DNA of 56,590 nt from Fidelibacterota bacterium. Its GTDB lineage: Bacteria; Fidelibacterota; Marinisomatia; Marinisomatales; TCS55. How positions within the stretch are numbered: the first letter of the stretch is position 1; every line of letters starts with the position of its first letter. Both the position numbers and the translations under genes were made by a program. Under the pieces are notes generated by a model that saw only the letters and a program-made list of their open reading frames with translations, was not told the origin of the DNA and searched no databases. The stretch is taken from positions 1-56,590 of the forward strand of contig JACNLB010000081.1 of the NCBI GenBank assembly GCA_014381755.1, written 5' to 3'. Shown here in pieces: positions 26,951 through 36,913 of this stretch.

Positions 26951-28758
26951 TGACTGAAGAAAGAAAACCTATAGTTCAACGTCTTCGATGGGGCGAGGAT
27001 ATTCTTGCATTAACTGTATTTTTCCTTTTAGCATTTCTTCCCACATTCGAAACAATTTCACGTTTATTTGGAGGGTCAGGTGTTCCCTCATCTCCTGTTT
27101 TGGTTCAGCACATGACATTATGGATTGGTTTTGTCGGGGCTGTCCTAGCAACACGTCAAAATAAATTATTGGCTCTAACGACAAAACCGTTATTTCAAGC
27201 AGATGAAGATTTCCATTTTGGCCGTTGGATTGCAAAAAATATATCGTTTATTGTTATCGTTTCCTTGATGTGGGGCAGTTGGAGTTTGTTTAAAGTTGAA
27301 TTCCAATATCCAGTCGATATTGCGCCAAATATTCCGCGCTGGTTTGCCCAAATGATTATGCCTGTGGGCTTTACATTAATGGCGATTCAAGTTTTCTACA
27401 GCAGTTTTAATAACCGAATGCTGCGCAGTTCCATGCTGATGATGGCAATCTTGTGGATGTTTATTGCATTTTCCGATGCGTTTAATGAAAATAGTTTTAT
27501 CCTCTTTATTGGCTGCACGGCAATTCTTATTTCACTTTATTATGGTGCGCCTATCTTCGTGGGTTTGGGAGGAATTGCCGGATTAATGTTCTGGAGCGAA
27601 TATATTCCTGTTGCAGCCATTCCTGCAGAAGCCTATCGTATAGTTGTTTCACCCTCATTGCCTACAATTCCCTTATTTACACTGGCTGGATATATTTTAG
27701 CTGAAAGCGGTTCTTCACAAAGAATGTTCAAAGTCTTCAGGGTTTTATTTGGCTGGATTCCCGGTGGAACACCCATTGTTATCGTTTTTCTTTGCGGTTT
27801 TTTCACTGCACTTACCGGCGGTTCTGGCGTCACAATTTTAGCGTTGGGTGGATTGCTTTATCCGTTATTGAGAAAAGAAGGGTACAATGAATTATTTTCT
27901 TTGGGTTTAATTACGGTTGCCGGATCTTTAGGTTTGTTGTTTCCACCCAGTTTACCGGCAATTCTTTTTGGAGTGACAGCTGGCGTTTCCGTAAAAGATA
28001 TATTCATCGCCGGGTTTATTCCCGGTATTATACTTGTTTTGGCTGTGGCAAGCTGGGCAATTTTTCAGGAAAAAAGTCAAAATCGTGAAACACAGCCATT
28101 AAAAATGAAAAATATAGGAGATGCTTTATGGGAAGCTAAATGGGAAATGCTCATTCCGTTTTTAGTGTTATTGGGTATTTTTGGCGGTTTTACAACATTA
28201 GTAGAAACAGCAGCTTTAATGGTTTTTTATACATTTATAATTGAAGTTTTTGTGTATAAAGATCTCAAGATGGGTGAATTCCCGCGCATCGTTTTGTCTT
28301 GTGCAACATTGATTGGAGGTGTGTTGATTATCCTTGGAGTAGCCATGGGATTAACAAGCTATCTCGTGGATGCGCAAATTCCAAGTTTATTACTTGATTG
28401 GGTCAAATCGACCATTTCGTCAAAATTCATTTTTTTGTTTATGCTGAATATATTGCTTTTAGCCGTTGGCTGCTTGATGGACATTTTTTCAGCTATTATT
28501 GTTATCGTACCTCTTATAATGCCTTTAGGTATTCATTTCGGTGTCGATCCGGTTCATTTAGGAATTATTTTTATAGCGAACCTCGAGTTGGGTTTTTTGA
28601 CTCCACCTGTGGGAATTAATCTCTTTTTATCTGCGTATCGTTTTAATAAAGATATGCCGACAATATATAAAGCAACATTGCCTTTTTTCCTTATTCGCTT
28701 TGTCGTCGTTTTACTCATTACCTATGTCCCCATCATTTCTCTTGGTTTATTAAACTAA
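26950..28758 (+). CDS. TRAP transporter permease, fused small (DctQ) and large (DctM) subunits
   Basis: This 602-residue membrane protein joins both permease subunits. Residues about 1-165 hold four hydrophobic helices of DctQ type (including LALTVFFLLAFLPTFETIS and MIMPVGFTLMAIQVFY). From about 170 comes the DctM part, with GAPIFVGLGGIAGL, LFTLAGYILAESGSSQRMF, GFFTALTGGSGVTILALGG, LGLLFPPSLPAILFG and FIANLELGFLTPPVGINLFL, all of DctM type. It imports solute with a sodium or proton gradient. ATG overlaps the dctP stop. Confidence 0.93.
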   Translation: MTEERKPIVQRLRWGEDILALTVFFLLAFLPTFETISRLFGGSGVPSSPVLVQHMTLWIGFVGAVLATRQNKLLALTTKPLFQADEDFHFGRWIAKNISFIVIVSLMWGSWSLFKVEFQYPVDIAPNIPRWFAQMIMPVGFTLMAIQVFYSSFNNRMLRSSMLMMAILWMFIAFSDAFNENSFILFIGCTAILISLYYGAPIFVGLGGIAGLMFWSEYIPVAAIPAEAYRIVVSPSLPTIPLFTLAGYILAESGSSQRMFKVFRVLFGWIPGGTPIVIVFLCGFFTALTGGSGVTILALGGLLYPLLRKEGYNELFSLGLITVAGSLGLLFPPSLPAILFGVTAGVSVKDIFIAGFIPGIILVLAVASWAIFQEKSQNRETQPLKMKNIGDALWEAKWEMLIPFLVLLGIFGGFTTLVETAALMVFYTFIIEVFVYKDLKMGEFPRIVLSCATLIGGVLIILGVAMGLTSYLVDAQIPSLLLDWVKSTISSKFIFLFMLNILLLAVGCLMDIFSAIIVIVPLIMPLGIHFGVDPVHLGIIFIANLELGFLTPPVGINLFLSAYRFNKDMPTIYKATLPFFLIRFVVVLLITYVPIISLGLLN

Positions 28759-28790
28759 ATGTGGGAACAATCACATGAAATATTCATTTC

Positions 28791-28824
28791 TTGACTATAG
28801 GCGAAATCAAAGGATATATTCGCC
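28791..28824 (+). promoter_or_regulatory. Sigma70-like promoter with overlapping dyad ahead of the PorV-like gene
   Basis: TTGACT (28791-28796) and TATATT (28815-28820) are 18 bp apart. A 6-bp dyad, GGCGAA (28800-28805) with TTCGCC (28819-28824), brackets the -10 region and could be an operator. It lies in the 160-nt gap before the 28919 gene. The native promoter consensus of this phylum is not known to me, so this stays tentative. Confidence 0.35.
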
Positions 28825-28918
28825 GGCGTTAAAAAGGAGCTAAATCGAAGTAAAATCGTTATAAATGAAACATGAATAACGAGACGGGCTTTTCCGTCGA
28901 TAACAGGAGAACATACCA

Positions 28919-30277
28919 ATGAAACGATTGATCATGGTCGTAACCATGGCCTTTTTAACATTATCTCGCCCTTTATACGGCCAAAGTGAAGCGGGAGCTA
29001 TCTTTCTGCTCATTTCCCCGGGGGCACGTGCAGGCGGAATGGGCGAAGCGCAAGTTGCTGTCGCTAATGATGCTTACGCCAGCTTTTGGAATCCCGCCGG
29101 ACTCGCATTTCTAGATGGTTCAGAAATGGCTCTCATGCATGTTAATTGGCTGCCCAATTTGGCAGATGACATGTACTATGAGTTTTTTGCTTATCGTAAG
29201 CATTTTCCTTATTTAGGGACTCTTGGCGGCCATCTTATTTACCTGAATCTGGGTGAACAAATTCGTATGGGTGAATCTGCGGAGGATTATTTAGGCACAT
29301 TTACAAGTTATATGACTGCTTTAACGCTGTCATACAGTTCACTGCTTACACCAAAATCATCTTTGGGAATAAATGCAAAAGTATCGTACCAGCATTTGAC
29401 GAATTTCGGTGCTGGAGGAGAAAAGGGCAAGGGAACCTCAATAGATTTTGGTTTTGATATTGGCTATTTAAGGAAAGAATTCCTGACACCCGATCTGACG
29501 ATTGGATTAACGGTTACGAATATTGGACCAAAAGTATCATTTATCGATCCGGCGCAAGCCGATCCGCAACCAACAAATTTTACACTTGGATTTAATTATG
29601 CTATCGTCAATTCGGAGTTTAATAAGCTCTATTTAGTCTATGATGTAGATAAACTTCTGGTTGCTGCTTATCCTGATATGGATTGGGATGGGGATGGATA
29701 CGTTGGCGGTTATGACGAAGAAGGTCATAAATCGGATAAAAATGCAGAATACAATAGTGATGGACAGCATGAAACAGCTCATTCCGATCCGATTTATATC
29801 GGAATATTTACGTCTTGGGTGGATGATTGGTTAATTGGTGGTGACATGGACATGACAAGAACATCAAGCGATGAATACGATCATATTATCGGTGGGTACG
29901 ATTGGGTAGATCACAATAACAATGGCGAGATTGACGCAGGTGAAGGTGAAATGATTGCCACGGGAGGTGAGCCCGGCGATGACGGTTGGGGAGCTTATAA
30001 TGAATATGGCCAAAAAGAAGTGGGTAGTGCTAAACGACGCACTATTATGAATGAACTTGATAAACTCGTACACAATGTTGGAATGGAATATTGGTACGGA
30101 AAATATTTTGCACTTCGTGCCGGTTATTATTATGATAAAACTGGAAAAATCATGAATCCTACTTTTGGTGTTGGATTACGTTTTGCAAATTATGGATTTG
30201 ATTTTGGTTATACATCAGGTGAGCCGGATCATCCACTTGCCAATACAATGCGTTTTTCTCTGAATATGGAATTTTAA
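28919..30277 (+). CDS. PorV/PorQ family outer-membrane protein
   Basis: Barrel protein of the family that includes the T9SS shuttle and attachment proteins PorV and PorQ. A signal peptide (residues 1-21, ending LYGQ) is followed by the family opening FLLISPGARAGGMGEA and DAYASFWNPAGLAFLDGSE. Closing barrel strands appear at the C-terminus (FALRAGYYYDKTG, NTMRFSLNMEF). Two inserted acidic loops look like EF-hand calcium sites: residues 253-261 (DMDWDGDGY) and 331-342 (DHNNNGEIDAGE). AGGAGA precedes the ATG. The next gene encodes a protein with a T9SS-type sorting domain, so cargo and secretion component are neighbours. Confidence 0.85.
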   Translation: MKRLIMVVTMAFLTLSRPLYGQSEAGAIFLLISPGARAGGMGEAQVAVANDAYASFWNPAGLAFLDGSEMALMHVNWLPNLADDMYYEFFAYRKHFPYLGTLGGHLIYLNLGEQIRMGESAEDYLGTFTSYMTALTLSYSSLLTPKSSLGINAKVSYQHLTNFGAGGEKGKGTSIDFGFDIGYLRKEFLTPDLTIGLTVTNIGPKVSFIDPAQADPQPTNFTLGFNYAIVNSEFNKLYLVYDVDKLLVAAYPDMDWDGDGYVGGYDEEGHKSDKNAEYNSDGQHETAHSDPIYIGIFTSWVDDWLIGGDMDMTRTSSDEYDHIIGGYDWVDHNNNGEIDAGEGEMIATGGEPGDDGWGAYNEYGQKEVGSAKRRTIMNELDKLVHNVGMEYWYGKYFALRAGYYYDKTGKIMNPTFGVGLRFANYGFDFGYTSGEPDHPLANTMRFSLNMEF

Positions 30278-30310
30278 ATTCCATAATGTTTATTTAACAC
30301 TATTTCCAAC

Positions 30311-33043
30311 ATGAAACGCTTTTTAATAGTATTCATCATATTGATGATATGTAATATGTTATCTGCAGAAATAACTGGAGATATTATAGTTAAAGTTATA
30401 CGTGTTTCCTTTCAGGGTGATAATCTTGATGGAACGACTGGAGATGGTGATTTTCTTTATTCAGCTGAATTAGATATGTGCTCGGAATACACAATTGATC
30501 CACTTCCTCATGATAAATCCTATTTTGAATCCCAATTAAAAGCAGTGGATTATTATTTCAGAACAGTCTCCTATGGAAAATTTGGTTTAGACCTCGATAA
30601 TTCCCAGGTATATCCGGATGAAAATCAATCGAGTTATGTGCTTTCAAATACAATGGATAGTTATCATCCCTATGGGGAAGACGATATATATGAACAAAGA
30701 TTGACTGAATTTTTTAAAGAAGCGGTAGAATTGGCATATACACAAGATGGATTTGAGCCGTCTAATGAGGATTTAATTGTTGTATTTCATGCGGGTATTG
30801 GCCAGGATTTTTCATTACCATTTTTAGATCCGACTCCAGAAGACATTCCGTCAACATATGTTGATGCTGTTATGCTTCTAACTTATAATAATGGACCTAT
30901 TGAAATTGGAAATTCCATTGTCGAACACGGTATTATTTTACCCGAAACGCAAAATCATCTTCTTTATGATATTGCTGAATCCATGTTTGCCGGGTCAGAC
31001 ACGCCGTGTGAATATCAATTTGGCTTAACAGGTACATTTGCTCTCATGATGGGTTTTGCCGTGGGATTGCCGCCACTATGGGATACGGAATCCGGTCAAA
31101 GCGGAATTGGCGTTTTTGGGCTTATGGATCAGGGATCGAATAACGGCAGGGGATTGGTACCTGCGCCACCGGATGCTTGGACACGGAAATTTGCCGGTTG
31201 GGAAGAGCCGATTGTGGTAAAACCGGGAACACATGTACAATTAGCCAGTCGATCAGAAAATAATTTGATTCAAGTAGATATCAACACACGTGAACATTTT
31301 TTAATAGAGAATAGAACAAACTGGTATAGGGATAGTGTCTCCATTGATTCAGCTCGATATCTTATGTACGAACAAAGCGGAAAAAATCGTTATCCGCCGT
31401 TCGTGGAAGTTTTGTTTGATTCTGTTAATATTGAGAAAGATACGAATGGTGTCGTAACGTCTGTTTCTAACTATGATATTGGATTACCTGCTTCCGGACT
31501 TTTGATCTGGCATATTGATGAAGATCGTATTAATGCTGGACTTTCCACATATTCAGTAAATGGAAATCGCGAAAAACGCGGTGTAGACTTGGAAGAAGCC
31601 GATGGGGCGCAGGATATTGGTTATCCCAACATTTTCCTCTTTGCGGACCCCACAGGCGGCTATTTTGGAGATATGTGGTTCCAGGGCAATCCTGAATACG
31701 AAGCACTTTATCCCGATCAAGAGGGGCTACCGTTGGAATTTGGGCCATTTACTCATCCCAATACGAAAAGCAATGACGGCGCCACAACCTATTTGAGCAT
31801 TGGCAATATTGGACTGCCTAATGATACCATGTCATTTTCAATTACAAACGCTATGCTTGCCGATGGATTTCCCGATACATCACTCCATTTTGGATTGATT
31901 CATGACTTTGACGAAGATGGAGTGATGGAAATAGTTGGAGGAAAAGACAGTCTCTGGGTTGCAGAAGAAGGGGACATATCAAATAAGTTATATTTTCATT
32001 CCTCTACAAGAGATATCTATGATTTGTCTATTGGGAATTTTGATGGAACAGATCGTTTGATTGTTTTAGAAAAAGACAGTTCAAATACATTAATCAGTTA
32101 TTTCGACTTCAATACGGTTCAACATACTTTTGATATTGTTTCTCTCGATACATTGAATTATACAAATGCTGTATTTGTAAATGATACTTCTTGGAACCAT
32201 CAATTTAAACCATCTTCAGATGATTTCTTTTATTCAGCAAAAGTTGTCAATTTTAACGGTTCAATCGATAATATAATTCAAGATTTGTCTCTGTCGATAG
32301 CAGATATAAATCTTGATGGCGAAGTAGAATATATTTTTGCTGATTATGGCAATCCATTTTATGATCCGCAACCATATTATGACGTATCGATTATGGTTAA
32401 ATATCTTAACAGCGTAACTGTTTCTGGATTTCCACTGGACTCAATATCAAATGGTCAACCAGCTTTAATCAAAAATCTTTTTGGTGATGAGCATCCCGAG
32501 ATTATTGTCCAAGATTTTAATAATGAGATCATGATCATCAATTGGAAGGGCGAACTTGAATATCGCTTAACTGATTATGGAGAACTCATTTGTTTGAGTG
32601 AATATGAAGGTCGAAATGCTATTGTGAGCGAATCCGCCATTTGGCTCTTTGATGAAGTGAGTGAGAATTATGGTAATGAGTGGACATCGACTCATCATGA
32701 TTTTGGAAATACGCGAACGCTACATTTAAACATACCCAAACGAACTCCGGAAGCAGCATTGATAGATAAAGACAAAACCTATGTCTATCCAAATCCGGTT
32801 TATGATGGGATCGTTAAATTACGCATTGCAGTTGAGTCGGCGGAAAAAGTGGAAATTATGATCTACGATTTTGCTGGATATTTTATAAAGAAGTATACCA
32901 TAGAGAATTTGACTCAAGGTATGATTCACGAGGAATTGTGGAATATAGATGATGTAGAGTCTGGAGTTTACTTCGCGAATATTACGGCAACGAACGGTAC
33001 AAAAAGTGAAACAGAGATTTTGAAGATCGGGGTGATCAAATAG
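30311..33043 (+). CDS. M6-peptidase-like secreted protein with sorting domain, catalytic motif lost
   Basis: After a signal peptide (ending LSAE, residue 20) the first 450 residues follow the immune-inhibitor-A/M6 pattern: a leading catalytic-domain segment, then GLPPLWDTESGQSGIGVFGLM and the downstream DAWTRKFAGW, which in true M6 enzymes flank the HExxH zinc site. Here residues 245-249 read LMMGF where HEFGH is expected, so the zinc ligands and catalytic Glu are missing. The later region has DxDxDG-like repeats (HDFDEDGVMEIVGG, ADINLDGEVEYIF) of FG-GAP type. The last 85 or so residues are a T9SS-type sorting domain (YVYPNPVYDG, VESGVYFANI). Probably a surface binding protein rather than a protease. 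Confidence 0.8.
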   Translation: MKRFLIVFIILMICNMLSAEITGDIIVKVIRVSFQGDNLDGTTGDGDFLYSAELDMCSEYTIDPLPHDKSYFESQLKAVDYYFRTVSYGKFGLDLDNSQVYPDENQSSYVLSNTMDSYHPYGEDDIYEQRLTEFFKEAVELAYTQDGFEPSNEDLIVVFHAGIGQDFSLPFLDPTPEDIPSTYVDAVMLLTYNNGPIEIGNSIVEHGIILPETQNHLLYDIAESMFAGSDTPCEYQFGLTGTFALMMGFAVGLPPLWDTESGQSGIGVFGLMDQGSNNGRGLVPAPPDAWTRKFAGWEEPIVVKPGTHVQLASRSENNLIQVDINTREHFLIENRTNWYRDSVSIDSARYLMYEQSGKNRYPPFVEVLFDSVNIEKDTNGVVTSVSNYDIGLPASGLLIWHIDEDRINAGLSTYSVNGNREKRGVDLEEADGAQDIGYPNIFLFADPTGGYFGDMWFQGNPEYEALYPDQEGLPLEFGPFTHPNTKSNDGATTYLSIGNIGLPNDTMSFSITNAMLADGFPDTSLHFGLIHDFDEDGVMEIVGGKDSLWVAEEGDISNKLYFHSSTRDIYDLSIGNFDGTDRLIVLEKDSSNTLISYFDFNTVQHTFDIVSLDTLNYTNAVFVNDTSWNHQFKPSSDDFFYSAKVVNFNGSIDNIIQDLSLSIADINLDGEVEYIFADYGNPFYDPQPYYDVSIMVKYLNSVTVSGFPLDSISNGQPALIKNLFGDEHPEIIVQDFNNEIMIINWKGELEYRLTDYGELICLSEYEGRNAIVSESAIWLFDEVSENYGNEWTSTHHDFGNTRTLHLNIPKRTPEAALIDKDKTYVYPNPVYDGIVKLRIAVESAEKVEIMIYDFAGYFIKKYTIENLTQGMIHEELWNIDDVESGVYFANITATNGTKSETEILKIGVIK

Positions 33044-33046
33044 TTT

Positions 33047-35989
33047 ATGCAGCGTATAAAATTCATGTGCTCAATGACCGTACTATCGGCCACACTTTTT
33101 GGTCAATTTCGTTACAACCATCCGGAAATTGATTGGCAGACGTTTGAAACAGAGCATTTTCAAATTCACTTTTATGACGGTACTGAAAGTACGGCTCGTG
33201 AAGGTGCTTATGTTGCGGAACAAATATTCCCTCACATTACAGGACTTTATGATTACGAACCTCAAACTAAGACAGACATTATTTTTACCGACGTTGATGA
33301 TATTTCAAATGGAGCTGCATATTACTACGATAATAAAATCATTATCTGGGCGTCACCGTTGGACTTCGAATTACGTGGCAGCCACCGCTGGCTTCAAAAT
33401 GTGATTACTCATGAATTTGCCCATATCGTCTCACTGCAAAAAGCCATGAAAGCGGGACTGAAATTCCCCGGAGCCTATTTTCAATGGATGGATTATGAAG
33501 ATGAAAAACGCCAGGATGTACTCTATGGTTTTCCTCAAAAATTGGTAAGCTATCCATTGCCGGGAGCTGTTGTTCCACCGTGGCTGGCTGAAGGATCCGC
33601 TCAATATATGTTTGATGGTGCAAATTGGGATCATTGGGATTCCCACCGCGATATGATTCTCCGTGATAGAGCATTGAATAATAACTTATTGTCGTTTACT
33701 GAAATGAACACATTTGGGAAAAAGGGCATCGGCAATGAGTCGACATATAATTCCGGTTTTGCACTATGCAGTTTTATAGCTGATAACTATGGTGCTCATG
33801 CATTGAAACAGATAATGGTCGAATTGTCAAATCCGCTTCAATTTTCAATTGATAAAGCAATTGAGAAAGCAACTGGAATTAGCGGATTTCACTTATATGA
33901 GGATTTCAAATTATCGACTGAAAATAAATACGCTGAATCAACTCAATCCATTAAATCGAATGAAGTTAAAGGTGAAGTGTTAGTCACGAAGGGAACAACC
34001 AATCTTCATCCTAAATGGTCGCCGGATGGAAAACAGTTCGCATATATATCAAATGAGGAAAATGATTACTTCGGTCAGACAGATTTATTTTTATACGATG
34101 TTGAAAAACGGGAAAGTGAAAAATTAGATGGGGGAGCATTGTTTGCTCCAGCTTGGCATCCTTCCGGCAATTATATTTATTATACCAAAAAGCCCACGAT
34201 TCCGAACAAGCACGGATCACGATTCTTTGATATTTACGTTTATGACCTTGATAAAAAGAAGGAAAAACGTTTGACCAAACATCAGCGTGCATATAACCCC
34301 GTTTTTATTTCCAGCGACAGTTCTTTAGCATTTTTATCCTCACATGACGGTAGTCAGAATATTTACCATTTAAATTTGAAAACAGACAAGATAAAGCTGT
34401 TAACAGACTTCGATGATCATTCCATTTTGCGTGGCTTGAGCTATGATAATGAAAATAATCGTTTAATCTTCAATCGTACACAACACCACTACCGCGATGT
34501 GTTTTCTTATGCATTAAGCGATTCTTTACTTGAAGAATTATTGAGTAGCGAATTTTGGGATGAGCGCGATGCAACATTTTCTAATGGACAGTTGATTCAT
34601 TCGGATGATCGTTCAGGTATTTATAATCTGCGTATAGAAGATAATCAATATGTGACTAATGTAACCGGTGGCGCATTTATGCCCGATTTAAATGATGAGG
34701 GTGAAATTGTTTATTCATTGTACGAAAACGGTCAATATAAAATTGCATTAATATCGAATCCTCACATTATTGAGAATGAAAGTGTGGGATACAGTCCGGA
34801 TTATTTTATGAGGAACTCTGATCATTCTGATGCAATAGTAAATAGTGATAATACTGAATCCAAAACATATACAGATGATTTTACAACTATGTTTATTTTG
34901 CCGAGACTGATGTTTGACTATAACACAGTAAAGCCAGGTTTTTATTTTTATTCATCAGAAGTGCTGGAAAGATTAAATGTATTTGGTGGTGCGACAATCA
35001 ATGATGTAAAAGATGTAGATTTATTTTTCATTTTTGAGTTTAAACGATTTTATCCAACTTTATTTGCAGAAGTATTTTATATAACACGGAATATTCAGCA
35101 AACAAACTTTTATTCTTCCTATAAACTGGATGATAATTTAAAATTTCGTTTAACGCAATTTAATGCAGGAATGCGCTTTCCATTATTTGGTATTTCACAA
35201 ATGGAATTAATATCAACTTGGCAAGTTTATAGAGCATTTGTAAAGGAAACGATTCAACAGGAAAATTTAATGGCCGGCGTTGCTTATGATTATTATAAGG
35301 GGTGGGTAAATGGTTTTAAATGGCAGCTAAACAATGTCAAAAGACTCGCTGACAGCAATATTAATCCATCTAAAGGATTTACTGCCCATCTATCGGTAAT
35401 GCATGAACAGAACGATTTTATTACCGGGTTAAATCTTTCCAAAGCGGGTACTTTGGTGGCTGATTTTGCTGATAACACTACATGGCGGATCAACTTGGAC
35501 GGTAGTTACCATTTCTCAATTCCCTATACGAATCGCTGGACAGTGTCTTTAGGAACGCAAATTGGCTGGTTATCGAATGATAATGTGGATCCTTTTTTCA
35601 ATTTCTTCGGCGGCGGAATGATCGGCATGAAAGGCTATCCTTTTTACAGTATTGAAGGAACACGTCAACTCATTAATGATATAACATTTCGAGTTCCGTT
35701 GTTCACACAAAAGCATATTCAATTGGGGTGGTTTATTATGCAAAACAGTGTTTTGGGTTTTGTTTATCAAAGCGGAAATGCTTGGAAAGGCAATTTTGAT
35801 TCATCAAAATTAATTAGCTCTGTGGGAATTCAATGGCGGATTAATGGCTTTTCCTTTTATAATTTCCCCACTGCCATAGAGCTTGAAATGCACCGGGGAC
35901 TCGATGTTATTGAAAAAATGGTTAATGAGGAAACATTCACATATGGTGATGAAGACAGATTTTATTTCAAACTCTTATTTGGATTTTGA
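33047..35989 (+). CDS. Metallopeptidase (MA-type) - TolB-like propeller - outer-membrane barrel fusion
   Basis: A 980-residue envelope protein with a signal peptide ending LFGQ. Residues about 20-290 form a gluzincin-like domain: HEFAH at 122-126 and the third ligand Glu182 in WLAEGSAQYM. Residues about 310-600 hold PD40/TolB propeller repeats (HPKWSPDGKQFAYIS, APAWHPSGNYIYYT, FISSDSSLAFLS). From about 640 to the end come beta-barrel strands of surface-antigen (Omp85-like) type, including GGMIGMKGYPFYSIEGTRQL. The peptidase would lie in the periplasm anchored to its own barrel. Zinc ligands appear intact, so it is probably active. The next gene overlaps by a few bases or abuts. Confidence 0.82.
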   Translation: MQRIKFMCSMTVLSATLFGQFRYNHPEIDWQTFETEHFQIHFYDGTESTAREGAYVAEQIFPHITGLYDYEPQTKTDIIFTDVDDISNGAAYYYDNKIIIWASPLDFELRGSHRWLQNVITHEFAHIVSLQKAMKAGLKFPGAYFQWMDYEDEKRQDVLYGFPQKLVSYPLPGAVVPPWLAEGSAQYMFDGANWDHWDSHRDMILRDRALNNNLLSFTEMNTFGKKGIGNESTYNSGFALCSFIADNYGAHALKQIMVELSNPLQFSIDKAIEKATGISGFHLYEDFKLSTENKYAESTQSIKSNEVKGEVLVTKGTTNLHPKWSPDGKQFAYISNEENDYFGQTDLFLYDVEKRESEKLDGGALFAPAWHPSGNYIYYTKKPTIPNKHGSRFFDIYVYDLDKKKEKRLTKHQRAYNPVFISSDSSLAFLSSHDGSQNIYHLNLKTDKIKLLTDFDDHSILRGLSYDNENNRLIFNRTQHHYRDVFSYALSDSLLEELLSSEFWDERDATFSNGQLIHSDDRSGIYNLRIEDNQYVTNVTGGAFMPDLNDEGEIVYSLYENGQYKIALISNPHIIENESVGYSPDYFMRNSDHSDAIVNSDNTESKTYTDDFTTMFILPRLMFDYNTVKPGFYFYSSEVLERLNVFGGATINDVKDVDLFFIFEFKRFYPTLFAEVFYITRNIQQTNFYSSYKLDDNLKFRLTQFNAGMRFPLFGISQMELISTWQVYRAFVKETIQQENLMAGVAYDYYKGWVNGFKWQLNNVKRLADSNINPSKGFTAHLSVMHEQNDFITGLNLSKAGTLVADFADNTTWRINLDGSYHFSIPYTNRWTVSLGTQIGWLSNDNVDPFFNFFGGGMIGMKGYPFYSIEGTRQLINDITFRVPLFTQKHIQLGWFIMQNSVLGFVYQSGNAWKGNFDSSKLISSVGIQWRINGFSFYNFPTAIELEMHRGLDVIEKMVNEETFTYGDEDRFYFKLLFGF

Positions 35990-35991
35990 TT

Positions 35992-36909
35992 ATGATGAAT
36001 AATACAATAATACTATTACTATTCAGTACAGTGCTGACAGCAGGGGATCTATATTTATTCGATGATCGCTTTCAGCCGGCATTTAATATGCATTCAACAG
36101 ATTTTATTTTGTCTGACACGACAGAAAAAGCTGAACCGGATTCAATCGTATTTGTTAATTACCCGGCTAAACCCATGTTGTATTCACTGATACTGCCCGG
36201 ATTGGGACAATATAAAAATGGTGATCCATTATGGAAATCTGCGATATTTGCCGGAGTGGAATTGGCCTCGATTGTTGGTTGGGTACAATGGAATAAACAA
36301 GCGGAAGATATTCGTAAGCAATATGAACTATTTGGGGATACACATTGGTCTTTAAAAAGTTGGGTAGAAAATACATTAGGCCAGTTTATCAATCCTTTGG
36401 AATATCCAGACTTTAAGTTGGATGGAACTCATAAACTTGATTTGCGCTTAACTGGAACTTTGGCTGAATTATATGGAGAATTTGTTTCTTCCGATTCATT
36501 GGTAAATCATTCTGATTGGGTTTATACAGGAGAAGTCTTTGTTTTACAGGATCAGCATTTTTATGAAAATATTGGGAAATATGATCAATTTGTGGGCGGT
36601 TGGGATGATATTCTTGAGTGGTACGTTGAAGAAAAAACAGTGGAAGACACCATTGAGATTATTCTCATGACGCCAAATAAAAATGATTATAACAATGATC
36701 GAGCTCGGAGCAATGATTTACTAACAATGGCAAATTATGCTGTAACTGCTATCATGTTTAATCATGTCATAAGTGGAATTGAAGCTGTTCTCACGAACCA
36801 ACGAAATGCCAGAAGTAAGGCAGAGCAATCTAAAACAGATGTGGGATTGTATTACGATCCCCGCAATAAATATGGAATTGGAGGTGTAACCATTTCTTAT
36901 AAATGGTGA
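35992..36909 (+). CDS. DUF5683 domain-containing protein
   Basis: The ATG at 35992 follows the upstream stop by two bases and gives a signal peptide (MMNNTIILLLFSTVLTAGD). The DUF5683 core is recognisable at about residues 55-110: KPMLYSLILPGLGQYKNGDP, then a hydrophobic helix with VELASIVGWVQWNKQAEDIR. The C-terminus has another hydrophobic stretch (MANYAVTAIMFNHVISGIEAV) and ends GIGGVTISYKW, like a barrel or membrane-associated strand. The function of DUF5683 is unknown; it is common in FCB bacteria. The bamD gene lies four bases downstream, suggesting an outer-membrane role. Confidence 0.8.
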   Translation: MMNNTIILLLFSTVLTAGDLYLFDDRFQPAFNMHSTDFILSDTTEKAEPDSIVFVNYPAKPMLYSLILPGLGQYKNGDPLWKSAIFAGVELASIVGWVQWNKQAEDIRKQYELFGDTHWSLKSWVENTLGQFINPLEYPDFKLDGTHKLDLRLTGTLAELYGEFVSSDSLVNHSDWVYTGEVFVLQDQHFYENIGKYDQFVGGWDDILEWYVEEKTVEDTIEIILMTPNKNDYNNDRARSNDLLTMANYAVTAIMFNHVISGIEAVLTNQRNARSKAEQSKTDVGLYYDPRNKYGIGGVTISYKW

Positions 36910-36913
36910 TAAA

